A stretch of 64,000 nt of DNA from Aliikangiella maris (GCF_040719265.1 NZ_JBFDAH010000008.1:62001-126000); one strand, 5' to 3'. Shown: positions 54,938 through 64,000, numbered from the stretch's first letter. The notes: generated by a model not told the origin, from the sequence alone. Numbers and translations: made by a program.

Positions 54938-55942
54938 TCAAGCTTTGGCTGTTACCTCTTTAATCGATTGATTAGCTGATGTTTCTGCTTCAATCACCTG
55001 CTCAATATAGTCATCTTTGATAATTGATTGCTCAATAAAAACAGTTTTACGCTTTGGTTTTAATTGACTGAAAATAACACCAAAAATAATCAACCCGACA
55101 GATAGATACTGCCATTGGGTTAGTGACTCATCGAGTAATAGCCAACCAAAGAATAGCGTAAATATTGGTAAAAGATTCATCCAGCTACCGACTCGACTGG
55201 CAGGTAGAGCCCTTAATGAGGCGTTATATAAAATAAAGGCAATCACGTTGACTCCCCAGGCTAAAAATAATACAGCCATAATGGCTTCGCCAGAAACTTC
55301 GGCAGGAACAGGCTTATTAAAGGCAAGTACCAGCGGTAAAAAGAAAAGTGTTCCAAATAACGCCTGCATACTGGTTAAAAAGACCGGCGAGTAGCGCTCT
55401 CCCAGCATTCTTGCCAGTAAGCTATAGCCCGTGGCAAAGCAGATCGCAATAAATTCCAGGCCATTTCCTAGTAAATGATGACTTGAGGAGGCTTTGGCTT
55501 CACCTAAAAATGATAACAAAGCCGCGCCAATCACAGCGATAATGCCACCAATCACCATACGCGAGTTAATGCTTTCTTTTAAAAAGTAAAAAGCAGCAAT
55601 GGTTACCATAAAAGGATGCAGCGCGGTGATCATACCGGCTTCTGATGCCGAAGTATAAGTCAGCGCTAAACCTTCAAAGACAAAATAGAGGCAAGGTTCA
55701 CATAAAATCAGGCCTAAAATCAGCCAAATGTCCCCTTTTTGATACACATGTCTCGCCTGCTTGATTTGAGGCAAGAAAAACGCCAGTACCGCCACGGCTA
55801 ATAGCATCCGCAAAAATACTGTTAAAAATGCGCCAAGTTCGGCAACCGCAACTTTCATGGCGATAAATGAGGCTGCCCAAATAATAATGGCAATGATCAC
55901 CTGAGTGGTGGCTTTGGCGGTATGACAATTGGTAAATGACAT
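54938..55942 (-). CDS. DMT-superfamily (EamA) transporter
   Basis: The protein is about 334 aa with ten predicted membrane helices in two EamA repeats (IIIWAASFIAMKVAV at the start, LAWGVNVIAFILYNASL and LLPIFTLFFGWLLLDE in the second half). EamA proteins export small metabolites. The ATG at 55942 is used; the frame extends to a TTG at 55966 and neither has a strong ribosome-binding site. A charged C-terminal tail follows the last helix. Confidence 0.88.
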   Translation of the reverse strand: MSFTNCHTAKATTQVIIAIIIWAASFIAMKVAVAELGAFLTVFLRMLLAVAVLAFFLPQIKQARHVYQKGDIWLILGLILCEPCLYFVFEGLALTYTSASEAGMITALHPFMVTIAAFYFLKESINSRMVIGGIIAVIGAALLSFLGEAKASSSHHLLGNGLEFIAICFATGYSLLARMLGERYSPVFLTSMQALFGTLFFLPLVLAFNKPVPAEVSGEAIMAVLFLAWGVNVIAFILYNASLRALPASRVGSWMNLLPIFTLFFGWLLLDESLTQWQYLSVGLIIFGVIFSQLKPKRKTVFIEQSIIKDDYIEQVIEAETSANQSIKEVTAKA

Positions 55943-56082
55943 GGGCTTAATAATAAAGCTGCTCAAAAATAATACAGGCGAGTAGTGTAATTGGATAATT
56001 TTTCAGCGCAAGCAAATAAAATTGAGAGTTCGCATTAAAAAAAGTAATGCCAAAGTCTTAACAATGTACAAAGATTAACTCA

Positions 56083-56120
56083 TGCACCATTTTGGTGCAT
56101 GAGCTGCTGTCCATGCACCA
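56083..56120 (+). promoter_or_regulatory. NtrC-binding sites upstream of glnA
   Basis: TGCACCATTTTGGTGCA at 56083-56099 is a perfect NtrC-type dyad, and a half site TGCACCA lies at 56114-56120. They are about 100-130 bp upstream of the predicted start of the sigma54 promoter, the usual enhancer position. Confidence 0.85.
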
Positions 56121-56191
56121 AAAAAAGGCTTTTTATTCGGGATTATCCAACTATAATTGCCTTAATTTCGCTTTTTGTTGAATATAAAAAC

Positions 56192-56207
56192 TGGCATCAA
56201 CTTTGCT
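56192..56207 (+). promoter_or_regulatory. Sigma54 promoter of glnA
   Basis: TGGCATCAACTTTGCT matches the -24/-12 consensus (GG and GC correctly spaced). It is 68 nt before the chosen glnA start and downstream of NtrC sites, giving nitrogen-limitation control. Confidence 0.88.
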
Positions 56208-56274
56208 TTTACCTTTGCCAGTGAAGTAATTAAAAAAAAATTATCCATTCCAGACAATGTTTGAGGAAAACACA

Positions 56275-57684
56275 ATGAGCAATAAAGATATCTTTAAAAT
56301 GATAGAAGAAAACGAAGTTTCTTTTGTCGACCTGAGATTCACTGATACAAAAGGAAAGGAGCAGCACGTTACATTGCCTGCTCACTGCATCGATGAGGAC
56401 TTTTTAGAAGAAGGTAAAATGTTCGACGGCTCTTCAATTTCTGGCTGGAAAAGTATTAATGAGTCTGACATGGTATTAATGCCTGATGTTGATACTGCGG
56501 TAATTGACCCTTTTTGTGAAGACAGCACACTTAACCTGCGCTGTGACATTTTAGAACCTTCTACCATGCAAGGTTATGATCGTGACCCACGTTCTATCGC
56601 AAAACGTGCTGAGGCTTATTTAAAATCGACTGGTATTGCCGATACTGCGTATTTTGGGCCTGAGCCAGAGTTTTTCTTGTTTGACGATGTGCGTTTTAGC
56701 ATTGATATGAAAGGCGCTTCATATCGAATTGATTCTAACGAAGCTGCTTGGAACTCAGAGCGTCGCTATGATGATGGTAACATGGCTCACAGACCACGCG
56801 TAAAAGGCGGATATTTTCCTGTACCGCCAGTAGACTCTTCGCAAGATATTCGTTCACAAATGTGTTTGGTTTTAGAAGAGTTGGGTGTAAAAACTGAAGC
56901 TCACCACCACGAAGTGGCTACGGCTAACCAAAATGAGTTGGCGACCAAGTTTAATACTTTAGTGGCCAAAGCCGACGAAACGCAAATTTTAAAATATGTT
57001 GTGCATAATGTTGCTCACGCTTATGGTAAAACAGCAACCTTTATGCCTAAGCCGGTTGTTGGTGATAACGGCAGCGGTATGCACGTTCATCAATCATTGG
57101 CAAAAGATGGCGTGAATCTGTTCGCAGGTAATAAATATGGTGGTTTATCAGAAGAAGCACTTTATTACATTGGTGGAATTATAAAGCATGCGCGTGCATT
57201 AAACGCATTAACAAACCCTTCTACCAACTCTTATAAGCGTTTGGTCCCAGGATTTGAAGCGCCAGTTATGTTAGCGTATTCCGCGAAAAATCGTAGTGCG
57301 TCGATTCGTATTCCGCATGTACCAAGTGAAAAAGGTCGTCGTATTGAAGTCCGCTTCCCTGATCCAATTGCTAATCCTTATCTGGCATTTACTGCGATGT
57401 TAATGGCGGGTCTTGATGGTATTCAAAACAAAATTCATCCTGGTGATGCAATGGATAAAGATTTATACGATTTACCACCTGAAGAAGCGGCTGAAATTCC
57501 ACAAGTAGCCAGCTCCTTAGAAATGGCACTAGAAGCTTTAGATCGTGACCGTGAGTTTTTAACTCGAGGTAATGTTTTTAGTGATGACTTTATCGACTCT
57601 TATATTGCACTGAAGCAGGAAGATGTAACTTACTTGAACATGACAACGCATCCTGCTGAATTTGATATGTATTACAGCCTGTAA
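56275..57684 (+). CDS. glnA: Glutamine synthetase type I
   Basis: The 469-aa GSI-beta enzyme makes glutamine from glutamate, ammonia and ATP. Conserved motifs include VDLRFTDTKGKEQH, MFDGSSISGW, FGPEPEFFLF and NPSTNSYKRLVPGFEAP. The DKDLYDLPPEE segment holds the adenylylation Tyr. The ATG at 56275 follows GAGGAAAACACA and gives the standard length; an in-frame ATG at 56257 lies within the leader. Regulation by NtrC and sigma54 is indicated by the upstream sites. Confidence 0.98.
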   Translation: MSNKDIFKMIEENEVSFVDLRFTDTKGKEQHVTLPAHCIDEDFLEEGKMFDGSSISGWKSINESDMVLMPDVDTAVIDPFCEDSTLNLRCDILEPSTMQGYDRDPRSIAKRAEAYLKSTGIADTAYFGPEPEFFLFDDVRFSIDMKGASYRIDSNEAAWNSERRYDDGNMAHRPRVKGGYFPVPPVDSSQDIRSQMCLVLEELGVKTEAHHHEVATANQNELATKFNTLVAKADETQILKYVVHNVAHAYGKTATFMPKPVVGDNGSGMHVHQSLAKDGVNLFAGNKYGGLSEEALYYIGGIIKHARALNALTNPSTNSYKRLVPGFEAPVMLAYSAKNRSASIRIPHVPSEKGRRIEVRFPDPIANPYLAFTAMLMAGLDGIQNKIHPGDAMDKDLYDLPPEEAAEIPQVASSLEMALEALDRDREFLTRGNVFSDDFIDSYIALKQEDVTYLNMTTHPAEFDMYYSL

Positions 57685-57708
57685 GCACTAACAAATTTTG
57701 TAAAAACT

Positions 57709-57737
57709 AAAGCCCGGCTTGATGTCGGGCTTTTTTG
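57709..57737 (+). terminator. Terminator after glnA
   Basis: AAGCCCG-loop-CGGGCTT followed by a T run forms a classical intrinsic terminator 25 nt after the glnA stop codon. The remaining sequence to 58012 holds only the presumed promoter of the next gene; nothing else was recognised. Confidence 0.92.
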
Positions 57738-58012
57738 TTTTACACTTTCCATGAAACTGTTGAAAGGTTGATATGTCTGATGATTAAGACATACTCGAAT
57801 TATTCACCAATCAGGATTTGCTAATAGCGAGGCAAGTCGGTGATTGAAAAAATGGTTAAAGGATAGAAGACTCAGCTGTTTTTATGAAAATGTAGACAGC
57901 TTAATAGGCATTTGAAGTCAACTGGGTTAATCTTAATGAGCCGTTTGTAGGTTATCTGCATACCGCTTTAATATCGGTAACAAAAATTTATGTTAACAAT
58001 TGGGAGAGCACT

Positions 58013-58621
58013 ATGAAACCGCATCTCTTTAGTTCCGACAGTTTATCGACTGTAAGAGTATTGGTTATTTGGGGTATCGTGATAGCTGGTATCATTATCA
58101 GCCAACTTGCCTTAGCCGAAGACGAAAAGAAAATTTATCGATGGGTCGATAAATATGGACAGGTACACTACACAGACGAACCCCGTAAGGGAGCAACTGA
58201 GCATAAAGTAAAAGAAGTGCCTGCCATTAAAATGGAAACGCCTGATTATTCGGTTTTAGAGCAATACAAACCCCAAGAAAATCCAACGAGCAATAGCAAC
58301 TCGCCAGTGATGGATGCTTATCAGCAACTGGTGCTTACCCAGCCTGAAAATGATGGGGTGATTCGTAATAATGCCGCAACGGTAACACTGGTTGCAACAA
58401 TTCAGCCTGCGTTAAAACAACAGCATCAGCTACGTTTTTTTCTCGATGGTCAGTTAATTAAAAGTGACAAGGGAAGCTTACAAGTTAAAGCTGAAAATGT
58501 TCGTTATGGTCAACATTCGGCTCAAGTTGTCATCGTGGATGAAACGGGCAAACAAATTCAGGCAAGTCAGACAAATTCATTTCATTTGTTGAATCGAATT
58601 AAAAAGAAATCGAAAAACTAG
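58013..58621 (+). CDS. DUF4124-domain envelope protein
   Basis: The 202-aa protein has an N-terminal hydrophobic signal-like segment (VLVIWGIVIAGIIISQLALA) and a DUF4124 motif (YRWVDKYGQVHYTDEP, residues 43-58). The C-terminal part is a beta-rich domain (VTLVATIQPAL, LRFFLDGQLI). DUF4124 genes commonly lie between glnA and ntrBC in gammaproteobacteria, which fits this place, although ntrBC is not found here. Function unknown. GGGAGAG serves as the ribosome-binding site. Confidence 0.85.
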   Translation: MKPHLFSSDSLSTVRVLVIWGIVIAGIIISQLALAEDEKKIYRWVDKYGQVHYTDEPRKGATEHKVKEVPAIKMETPDYSVLEQYKPQENPTSNSNSPVMDAYQQLVLTQPENDGVIRNNAATVTLVATIQPALKQQHQLRFFLDGQLIKSDKGSLQVKAENVRYGQHSAQVVIVDETGKQIQASQTNSFHLLNRIKKKSKN

Positions 58622-59060
58622 AAAAAAGTAAAAGTGAAAACTTAGCGGTTTTTCAATGACAAAATAATGAAGCAATTAAGCTGTTTTCTATCGCAAAATA
58701 AAATAAATCAGTTGAATTGATAAACTTGTTTTTATTTTTAAAAAGCGTTATAAAAATCAATGTCAATAGAATGTTAATTTAGTCTCAGAATCTAAAGGGT
58801 TGATCCTCTATTATTCTTATCAAATCAAATTTGATGACAACTTGATTTTCAACCCCTGATTTGCCCGCTGATATGCGGGCATTTTTTTAGAAATTTTCTG
58901 TTCTTTATACTTTTTTTGACAATTCGTTTTTATGCGTGGTTTTAGTGACTTGTTTTAGTGACTACTTTTGACGACTCTGTATTGTCGTCAACGATAATCG
59001 ACTAACTGATTTCAACTTACTTAATTGTCAAAATAAAAGGTTGTCAAAATGAGTGAGTGA
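58622..59060. other. Gene-free interval between the DUF4124 gene and accC
   Basis: This AT-rich interval between convergent genes contains one clear terminator (58861-58890) and a small palindrome ATCAAATTTGAT. No gene or RNA was recognised. Confidence 0.6.
58861..58890 (+). terminator. Rho-independent terminator
   Basis: GCCCGC-TGATAT-GCGGGC followed by ATTTTTTTA is a strong terminator for plus-strand transcripts such as that of the DUF4124 gene. Confidence 0.88.
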
Positions 59061-60410
59061 TTAACTCGCCTCATTTTCCAGTTTGTGCTCTAAATAATGA
59101 ATGTTAGTGCCACCCTTTAAAAAGTTTTCATCTGACATTATTTTTCGCTGTAATTCGATATTGGTTTTAATACCATCAATAATCACTTCATCCAGCGCCA
59201 TTTGCATTCGTGCCAGCGCAACTTCTCGTGTTTCGCCATAGGTAATTAATTTTCCAATCATCGAGTCGTAGTTTGGTGGAACTCGATAACCTGAGTAAAT
59301 GTGTGAGTCCCAACGCACACCTGGACCGCCGGGTGCATGATAGCGATTGATAGTACCGGGTGAAGGAATAAAAGTTCGAGGATCTTCGGCATTAATTCGG
59401 CATTCAATTGAGTGACCGCGCAGGTGAATATCTTCTTGTTTGAAAGACAAGGGTTGTCCTTCGGCAACGCGAAGTTGTTCTTTAATAATATCAACGCCAG
59501 TAATCATTTCTGATACAGGGTGTTCGACCTGTACTCGAGTATTCATTTCTATAAAATAAAACTCGCCTTTTTCATAAAGAAATTCAAAGGTTCCAGCACC
59601 GCGATAGCCAATTTCTTTACAGGCTTGTACACAGCGCTCACCAATAAAGCGGCGTTTTTCTTCGGTAATACCTGGGGCAGGAGCTTCTTCAACAACTTTT
59701 TGATGGCGACGTTGCATTGAGCAATCGCGCTCACCCAGATAAATGGCGTTACCATGATTATCAGCCATGACTTGTATTTCAACGTGGCGTGGTGTTTGTA
59801 AAAACTTTTCCATATACACCATATCATTGTTGAATGCTGCTTTGGCTTCGGCTTTGGTCATTTCGATTGATTTAATTAAATCTTCTTCTTTGTGAACCAC
59901 CCGCATACCACGTCCGCCGCCGCCGCCCGAGGCTTTAATAATGACTGGGTAAGCTATACGCTTGGCGATGGCCAGATTTTCTTTTGGATCATCGCCCAGC
60001 GGTCCATCAGAGCCAGGCACACAGGGAACACCGGCTTTTTTCATTGCAGTAATGGCAGAAACCTTATCACCCATTAAGCGGATAGAGTCAGCATTAGGGC
60101 CAATAAAGGTAAATCCACTTTTTTCAACCTGCTCAGCAAAATCAGCATTTTCTGCTAAAAATCCGTATCCCGGATGAATTGCGACGGCATCAGTAACTTC
60201 GGCAGCGGCAATAATGGCGGGAATATTTAAATAACTTTCTAGCGGCGATGCCGGACCAATACACACGGATTCATCGGCTAATTTTACATGCATTAAGTTT
60301 TCGTCAACTGTCGAATGGACAGCAACTGTTTTTATTCCGAGTTCCCGACATGCTCTCAGAATTCGCAGAGCAATTTCTCCACGATTGGCAATAACAACTT
60401 TATCAAGCAT
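59061..60410 (-). CDS. accC: Acetyl-CoA carboxylase biotin carboxylase subunit
   Basis: The 449-aa subunit carboxylates biotin on AccB using ATP and bicarbonate. It starts MLDKVVIANRGEIALRI and carries the ATP-grasp glycine-rich loop KASGGGGGRGMR and EMNTRVQVEHPV. The frame extends further upstream, but the ATG at 60410 is chosen because GGAAG precedes it and the length equals the family standard. It lies downstream of accB. Confidence 0.98.
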   Translation of the reverse strand: MLDKVVIANRGEIALRILRACRELGIKTVAVHSTVDENLMHVKLADESVCIGPASPLESYLNIPAIIAAAEVTDAVAIHPGYGFLAENADFAEQVEKSGFTFIGPNADSIRLMGDKVSAITAMKKAGVPCVPGSDGPLGDDPKENLAIAKRIAYPVIIKASGGGGGRGMRVVHKEEDLIKSIEMTKAEAKAAFNNDMVYMEKFLQTPRHVEIQVMADNHGNAIYLGERDCSMQRRHQKVVEEAPAPGITEEKRRFIGERCVQACKEIGYRGAGTFEFLYEKGEFYFIEMNTRVQVEHPVSEMITGVDIIKEQLRVAEGQPLSFKQEDIHLRGHSIECRINAEDPRTFIPSPGTINRYHAPGGPGVRWDSHIYSGYRVPPNYDSMIGKLITYGETREVALARMQMALDEVIIDGIKTNIELQRKIMSDENFLKGGTNIHYLEHKLENEAS

Positions 60411-60501
60411 CTTATCTTCCAGATTATCTGATTTATTAAATGTGGAGATGTATTCAACTTGTGAATGTGATCTCCCAACCTGATTGGGGATAATCAGTCG
60501 A

Positions 60502-60960
60502 CTATTCGATGATGAATAATCCTTCATCAAATTCAACGGGCTCGCCATCTTCAATCAAAATGGCTTTAACCACTCCTGCGGCATCCGCTTCAATTTGATT
60601 CATCATTTTCATTGCTTCAATGATGCACAGGGTATCGCCTGGTTTAACCTGATCGCCAACTTCAACAAATGATTTAGATCCTGGAGAAGGGGCGCGATAA
60701 AATGTGCCGACCATCGGTGACTTGACTTGGTGACCTGAAACTTCTTCGGCTGCTGCGCTTGCTGGTTCTGCTGCGGCAACAGGCGCTGCGGCTTGCGCTG
60801 CTGGCATGGCTGGCGCAGTAGTATATTGGACTGGTGCAGCTGAAATGGGTGCCGTTGCTCGACTAATGCGAACAGACTCTTCACCTTCTTTAATTTCAAT
60901 TTCTGCAACGCCCGATTCTTCTAATAATTCGATTAATTTTTTTACTTTTCGAATATCCAT
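60502..60960 (-). CDS. accB: Biotin carboxyl carrier protein of acetyl-CoA carboxylase
   Basis: The 152-aa carrier has an N-terminal helical part (MDIRKVKKLIELLEESGV), an Ala/Pro-rich linker and a C-terminal biotinyl domain whose EAMKM motif contains the biotinylated Lys. It is co-directional with accC and aroQ, as is usual in gammaproteobacteria. Confidence 0.98.
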   Translation of the reverse strand: MDIRKVKKLIELLEESGVAEIEIKEGEESVRISRATAPISAAPVQYTTAPAMPAAQAAAPVAAAEPASAAAEEVSGHQVKSPMVGTFYRAPSPGSKSFVEVGDQVKPGDTLCIIEAMKMMNQIEADAAGVVKAILIEDGEPVEFDEGLFIIE

Positions 60961-61019
60961 AATGACAACACCTTGAAAATAAATAAAAGACTAAAATTAG
61001 GATTAATTTGCGTAATTCT

Positions 61020-61457
61020 TTAGGGTTTTAGCTGGTTAATCACCGCCTGACAGGCCAAGTAATAACTTTGTTCACCAAATCCGGCAATCACGCCTTTTGC
61101 CACATCGGTTAAATAAGAGTGACGTCTAAATGCTTCTCGACTGTGCGGATTTGACAGGTGAATTTCAATAAATGGAATATTTACGGCTAACAAGGCATCA
61201 CGAATAGCGACACTGGTATGAGTAAAGGCGGCGGGATTGATAATAATGTACTCAACTTTATTGGTCATTGCTTGCTGAATACAGTCTACGATCTCATGTT
61301 CTGCATTCGACTGCATGAAACTGGCATCTATTCCCGCATTTGAGAATATTTGCAGGCATTTCGCTTCAATTTGCGCCAGCGTTGCCGCACCGTAAATGTC
61401 TGGTTCTCGGGTCCCAAGCAAATTTAGGTTGGGACCGTTAACAATTAAAACACTCAT
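61020..61457 (-). CDS. aroQ: Type II 3-dehydroquinate dehydratase
   Basis: The 145-aa enzyme dehydrates 3-dehydroquinate in the shikimate pathway. Motifs NGPNLNLLGTREPDIYG (with the catalytic Tyr), NPAAFTHTS and EIHLSNPHSREAFRRHS are all present. It is the first gene of the aroQ-accB-accC group. Confidence 0.97.
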   Translation of the reverse strand: MSVLIVNGPNLNLLGTREPDIYGAATLAQIEAKCLQIFSNAGIDASFMQSNAEHEIVDCIQQAMTNKVEYIIINPAAFTHTSVAIRDALLAVNIPFIEIHLSNPHSREAFRRHSYLTDVAKGVIAGFGEQSYYLACQAVINQLKP

Positions 61458-61619
61458 AAGTGTTCCATTTAATGGCTAATTTGAAAGTTTAATGGAGGTA
61501 AAATACGCTAAATTCGAAGAACTAGCAATAAATATCAATAAAAAAATTATTTCTATTGAAAATTCATTATTTTAAATGAGTTTTTTAGATTATTGCCAGT
61601 TTTTCGAAGTTTGACACTT

Positions 61620-62747
61620 TTAGGCGCTTTTTGTCGAAACCTGTGGGTTTCTCTTATGGAAAGATCGCTTAACTTGCAAGATCAAATTTTTCAGGATGAG
61701 CAATGCCAGTATGATTGCGCTGATAATATATACAGGTGACTCATTCATTTCGTGAATATGAGAAGCCACTTTGTTAATTTCGAACCCAAAACTGGCAACT
61801 GCCCAGTTGGTGAAATAGCCAATACTAATACTTGCACTAAATATGCTGAATAAGTAAATAAGTAGAACTTTATTCCCCATTTCCTGGCGTATCATGCCCA
61901 TTGTCGACAAGTTTGTCGCTGGACCCGCAAGCATAAACACTAAAACCGCGCCTGGAGAGACACCCAAAGCCAGAAATCCGGCGGCAATGGGCGTTGATGC
62001 TGTCGCACAAATATACATGGGGATCCCTATGAGTGCCATGACTAACATGGCCAGAAAACCATCTCCCCATTGCGTTAAAAAGTCAGTAGGTACCCAGGTT
62101 TTTATGGCCGCAGCCAGCAGCAGGCCAATCATTAGCCACTTGATGATATCGTCGAGTAGTTTTCCGGTTGAAAATTGGTACAGATTTTTCAAACGAGTTA
62201 ATAAGGTAATTGATTCTGGCTTTTTTTGATTTTCAGTCTTTTTCGAAGCGCAGCATGAGTGACTTGAAGACTTTTCTGGATCGGCGTGTACCATGTTTTG
62301 TTCATTATTTTGTTCATCTTGGTTAGGCGCTTTCTCGCTGACAAACATGACGAGAATGCCAGCATAAATAGCACTAAAAATTGCCGCAACAGGTCTGATA
62401 ATCGCCATAAATGGACCTAATAGTGCATAGGACACAGAGATAGAATCAACGCCGGTTTCCGGTGTTGCCACTAAAAAGGAAATGCTGGCGGGTTTTGAAG
62501 CGCCTGCTCGGCGCAGGCCAATTGCTGCCGGAATGACGCCACAGGAACAAAGGGGTAAAGGCGCACCAATAAAAGCAGCTTTAATCACCGACAGCAAGTC
62601 GTTTTTACCCATATGCCGCTTTAGCAATTCCAGTGGCACCATCCACTTCATTAAACCAGCTATAAATAATCCCAGCAGTAACCAAAGCGATGATTCGGTA
62701 AATAGTCCAATAAAGTTTCCAATAAAATTAACAATGTGCTCAAACAT
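61620..62747 (-). CDS. Permease of the SO_0444/DUF318 type, putative metal efflux
   Basis: The 375-aa membrane protein has about eight helices. GAPLPLCSCGVIPAA contains the CSCG motif of the ArsP/DUF318 permease family, and a central loop HSCCASKK could bind metal. The family includes transporters predicted to export copper or zinc. It starts 8 nt after the upstream MerR-type regulator gene, so the pair forms a metal-responsive operon. Confidence 0.85.
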   Translation of the reverse strand: MFEHIVNFIGNFIGLFTESSLWLLLGLFIAGLMKWMVPLELLKRHMGKNDLLSVIKAAFIGAPLPLCSCGVIPAAIGLRRAGASKPASISFLVATPETGVDSISVSYALLGPFMAIIRPVAAIFSAIYAGILVMFVSEKAPNQDEQNNEQNMVHADPEKSSSHSCCASKKTENQKKPESITLLTRLKNLYQFSTGKLLDDIIKWLMIGLLLAAAIKTWVPTDFLTQWGDGFLAMLVMALIGIPMYICATASTPIAAGFLALGVSPGAVLVFMLAGPATNLSTMGMIRQEMGNKVLLIYLFSIFSASISIGYFTNWAVASFGFEINKVASHIHEMNESPVYIISAIILALLILKNLILQVKRSFHKRNPQVSTKSA

Positions 62748-62755
62748 AATTTGAC

Positions 62756-63187
62756 CTAATGTTGTTTAAAGTTATTCGGATCTTCAAAAAAATGTAAAAT
62801 AGAGCAATTAACGGCGCTTTCGTTTCCACCACAGCAAGCGCTGTAAATGTTTTGCAATGCTTGCTTTATTTTTTCGAGATCCTGAATTTTTGCTTCAATT
62901 TCACTAATTTTATGACCAGTATAGGTTTTTACTTCTTCACAGGTATGCTCATCCTTATGCAGCTGTAAGCCTAGCAAGTGACTGATTTCCTTTAATGAAA
63001 AACCAACTTTCTTGGCTTGTAATACAAAGTTTAAACGATGTAAATCCTGTTCGCTATACAGCCGATAACCTGCCGATGTGCGTTCACTGGCGATTAATAA
63101 TCCTTGAGACTCATAATATCGTAATGTCTCAACACTGGTATTGGTCTGTTTGGCGATTTCGCCAATTCGAAATAGTTGTTTTTTCAT
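62756..63187 (-). CDS. MerR-family metal-responsive regulator (ZntR-like)
   Basis: The 143-aa regulator has the MerR helix-turn-helix (FRIGEIAKQTNTSVETLRYYE), a coiled-coil dimerisation helix and a Cys-containing metal-binding end (YSACCGGNESAVNCSI) as in ZntR/CadR proteins. The ATG at 63187 gives the usual family start (MKKQLFRIG); the frame runs 13 codons further but into the promoter. Metal identity is uncertain; Zn, Cd or Pb is likely. Confidence 0.9.
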   Translation of the reverse strand: MKKQLFRIGEIAKQTNTSVETLRYYESQGLLIASERTSAGYRLYSEQDLHRLNFVLQAKKVGFSLKEISHLLGLQLHKDEHTCEEVKTYTGHKISEIEAKIQDLEKIKQALQNIYSACCGGNESAVNCSILHFFEDPNNFKQH

Positions 63188-63194
63188 GGAACTC

Positions 63195-63226
63195 AGTATA
63201 AACCCTAAAGTACACTTTAGAGTCAA
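63195..63226 (-). promoter_or_regulatory. MerR-type elongated promoter and operator
   Basis: On the minus strand TTGACT and TATACT are separated by 20 bp containing the dyad CTAAAGTGTACTTTAG (63205-63220). A 20-bp spacer with a central dyad is the hallmark of ZntR-like activation by DNA distortion. It should drive the regulator and permease genes. Confidence 0.88.
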
Positions 63227-63400
63227 CAGCGATATTAAATTTTACTGAATTAGATTATTAAAAATATGACGTAGAGATTTTGTGGTGACTTAGTTGGTTT
63301 AGTTTACATAGCTGGCATCACCTATCAGGTGTTAATGACTGGCATAGCTATTGTGCTGGTATATAAAGACCGAACCATGAATGATATTAAGCTTAGGGAT

Positions 63401-63958
63401 TTACTGATTTTGGCGATTTTGCCAATAGTGTAGCCATAGTTCGGTCAACAGTTCAAAATCTAATGGATCGGCAGGGGCACCGCATAGTGCACCGAGATTA
63501 TATTGAACCAATTCATTTTTATCTCGTGAGGATGGACAAGCTTTGTTGTTTTCTTCTATCCAGTTTAACAAGCCTGTGACGAGTCGTTGCTGGTGTATTT
63601 GTTCAATTTTAAGTTCTGTTTTTAAAATAATATCTTTAAGTTGTGAATATTCCTCTGAGCCATCTGCATGGGAGTCTAATCCAATATCAAAGCGCAGATT
63701 GCGTATATTATCTGCCCATGACTTTGCTCGCTCTTCGTCTACTGTCGATTTTTGAGTAAAACTGTTATCTAACTCTATGTTGTAGTAGCTGCTAACCCAC
63801 AGTGCAAATAGCAATTGATTGATATTTTTACTTTGTTGATCTTGTAGCGCCAGCAAGTGATTACTGACTTGAGGATCAGAGTAAAATTCACCGGAAGATC
63901 GCCAGAAGTTTTCGGCTGGCGAATCGGTCGATTGTTTGTCAGGGGGATTATTATTCAT
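63401..63958 (-). CDS. TIGR02444-family protein
   Basis: The 185-aa soluble protein has the family pattern ENFWRSSGEFYSDPQVSNHL and NINQLLFALWVSSYYNIEL. TIGR02444 proteins are conserved in gammaproteobacteria and of unknown function. Nothing in the neighbourhood points to a role. The last 40 bases of the window show no further gene. Confidence 0.8.
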   Translation of the reverse strand: MNNNPPDKQSTDSPAENFWRSSGEFYSDPQVSNHLLALQDQQSKNINQLLFALWVSSYYNIELDNSFTQKSTVDEERAKSWADNIRNLRFDIGLDSHADGSEEYSQLKDIILKTELKIEQIHQQRLVTGLLNWIEENNKACPSSRDKNELVQYNLGALCGAPADPLDFELLTELWLHYWQNRQNQ

Positions 63959-64000
63959 ACCCCTTAATGATGGTCGCTAATGGCTAATTATTCAAGTAAT

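Overview
The window is AT-rich chromosomal DNA from a gammaproteobacterium. The aroQ-accB-accC operon, a GSI-type glnA followed by a DUF4124 gene, a TIGR02444 gene and a ZntR/MerR-permease pair all fit that class. A marine Kangiella/Aliikangiella-like lineage is a guess from style only; no taxonomic marker such as rRNA is present.

Region 1 (1-3663) is the 3' end of a lasso-peptide biosynthetic cluster: a truncated asparagine-synthetase-like macrolactam cyclase, a sulfotransferase-like protein, a 2-oxoglutarate/Fe(II) oxygenase and a 56-aa precursor whose predicted core is GKPGNFDSEFGVDLAPS. Region 2 (3654-7584, minus strand) is an RNA-repair operon: slipin, RlaP-type nucleotidyltransferase and RtcB RNA ligase. 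Its leader holds two abutting tRNA-like cloverleaves and another structured element, behind a sigma54-type promoter with an upstream inverted repeat.

Region 3 (7732-54383) is a large type VI secretion (T6SS) locus. A minus-strand wing has a Sel1-repeat protein, a putative membrane-acting effector with a membrane immunity protein, and the Ser/Thr kinase PpkA. The plus-strand core runs tagH-tssJ-tssK-tssL-tssM-tagF-pppA-tssA-tssB-tssC-tssC-like-tagJ-tssE-tssF-tssG-clpV, then hcp and a vgrG module (VgrG, DUF6484, DUF4150 PAAR-like tip, degenerate ketosynthase fold). PpkA, PppA and TagH make up a threonine-phosphorylation control circuit. Next comes a cargo/immunity region: an HNH/AHH-type nuclease effector with two Imm11-like paralogues, an unknown gene, Imm49-like and DUF2169 genes, a ten-copy TAATAAG repeat, a TIGR02270 gene, and a tandem array of six mosaic lipoprotein genes with a period of 969 bp. 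One array copy has lost its lipobox cysteine. Another holds an ambiguous base and a 99-bp duplication that probably mark an assembly join.

Region 4 (54487-63958) is housekeeping: a GNAT acetyltransferase, an EamA transporter, glnA with a textbook NtrC/sigma54 control region, a DUF4124 protein, accC, accB, aroQ, a metal permease with its MerR/ZntR regulator (elongated promoter, possibly leaderless mRNA) and a TIGR02444 protein.

The most novel material is the lasso cluster with two tailoring enzymes, the tRNA-like leader of the RNA-repair operon, and the mosaic lipoprotein array at the end of the T6SS island.
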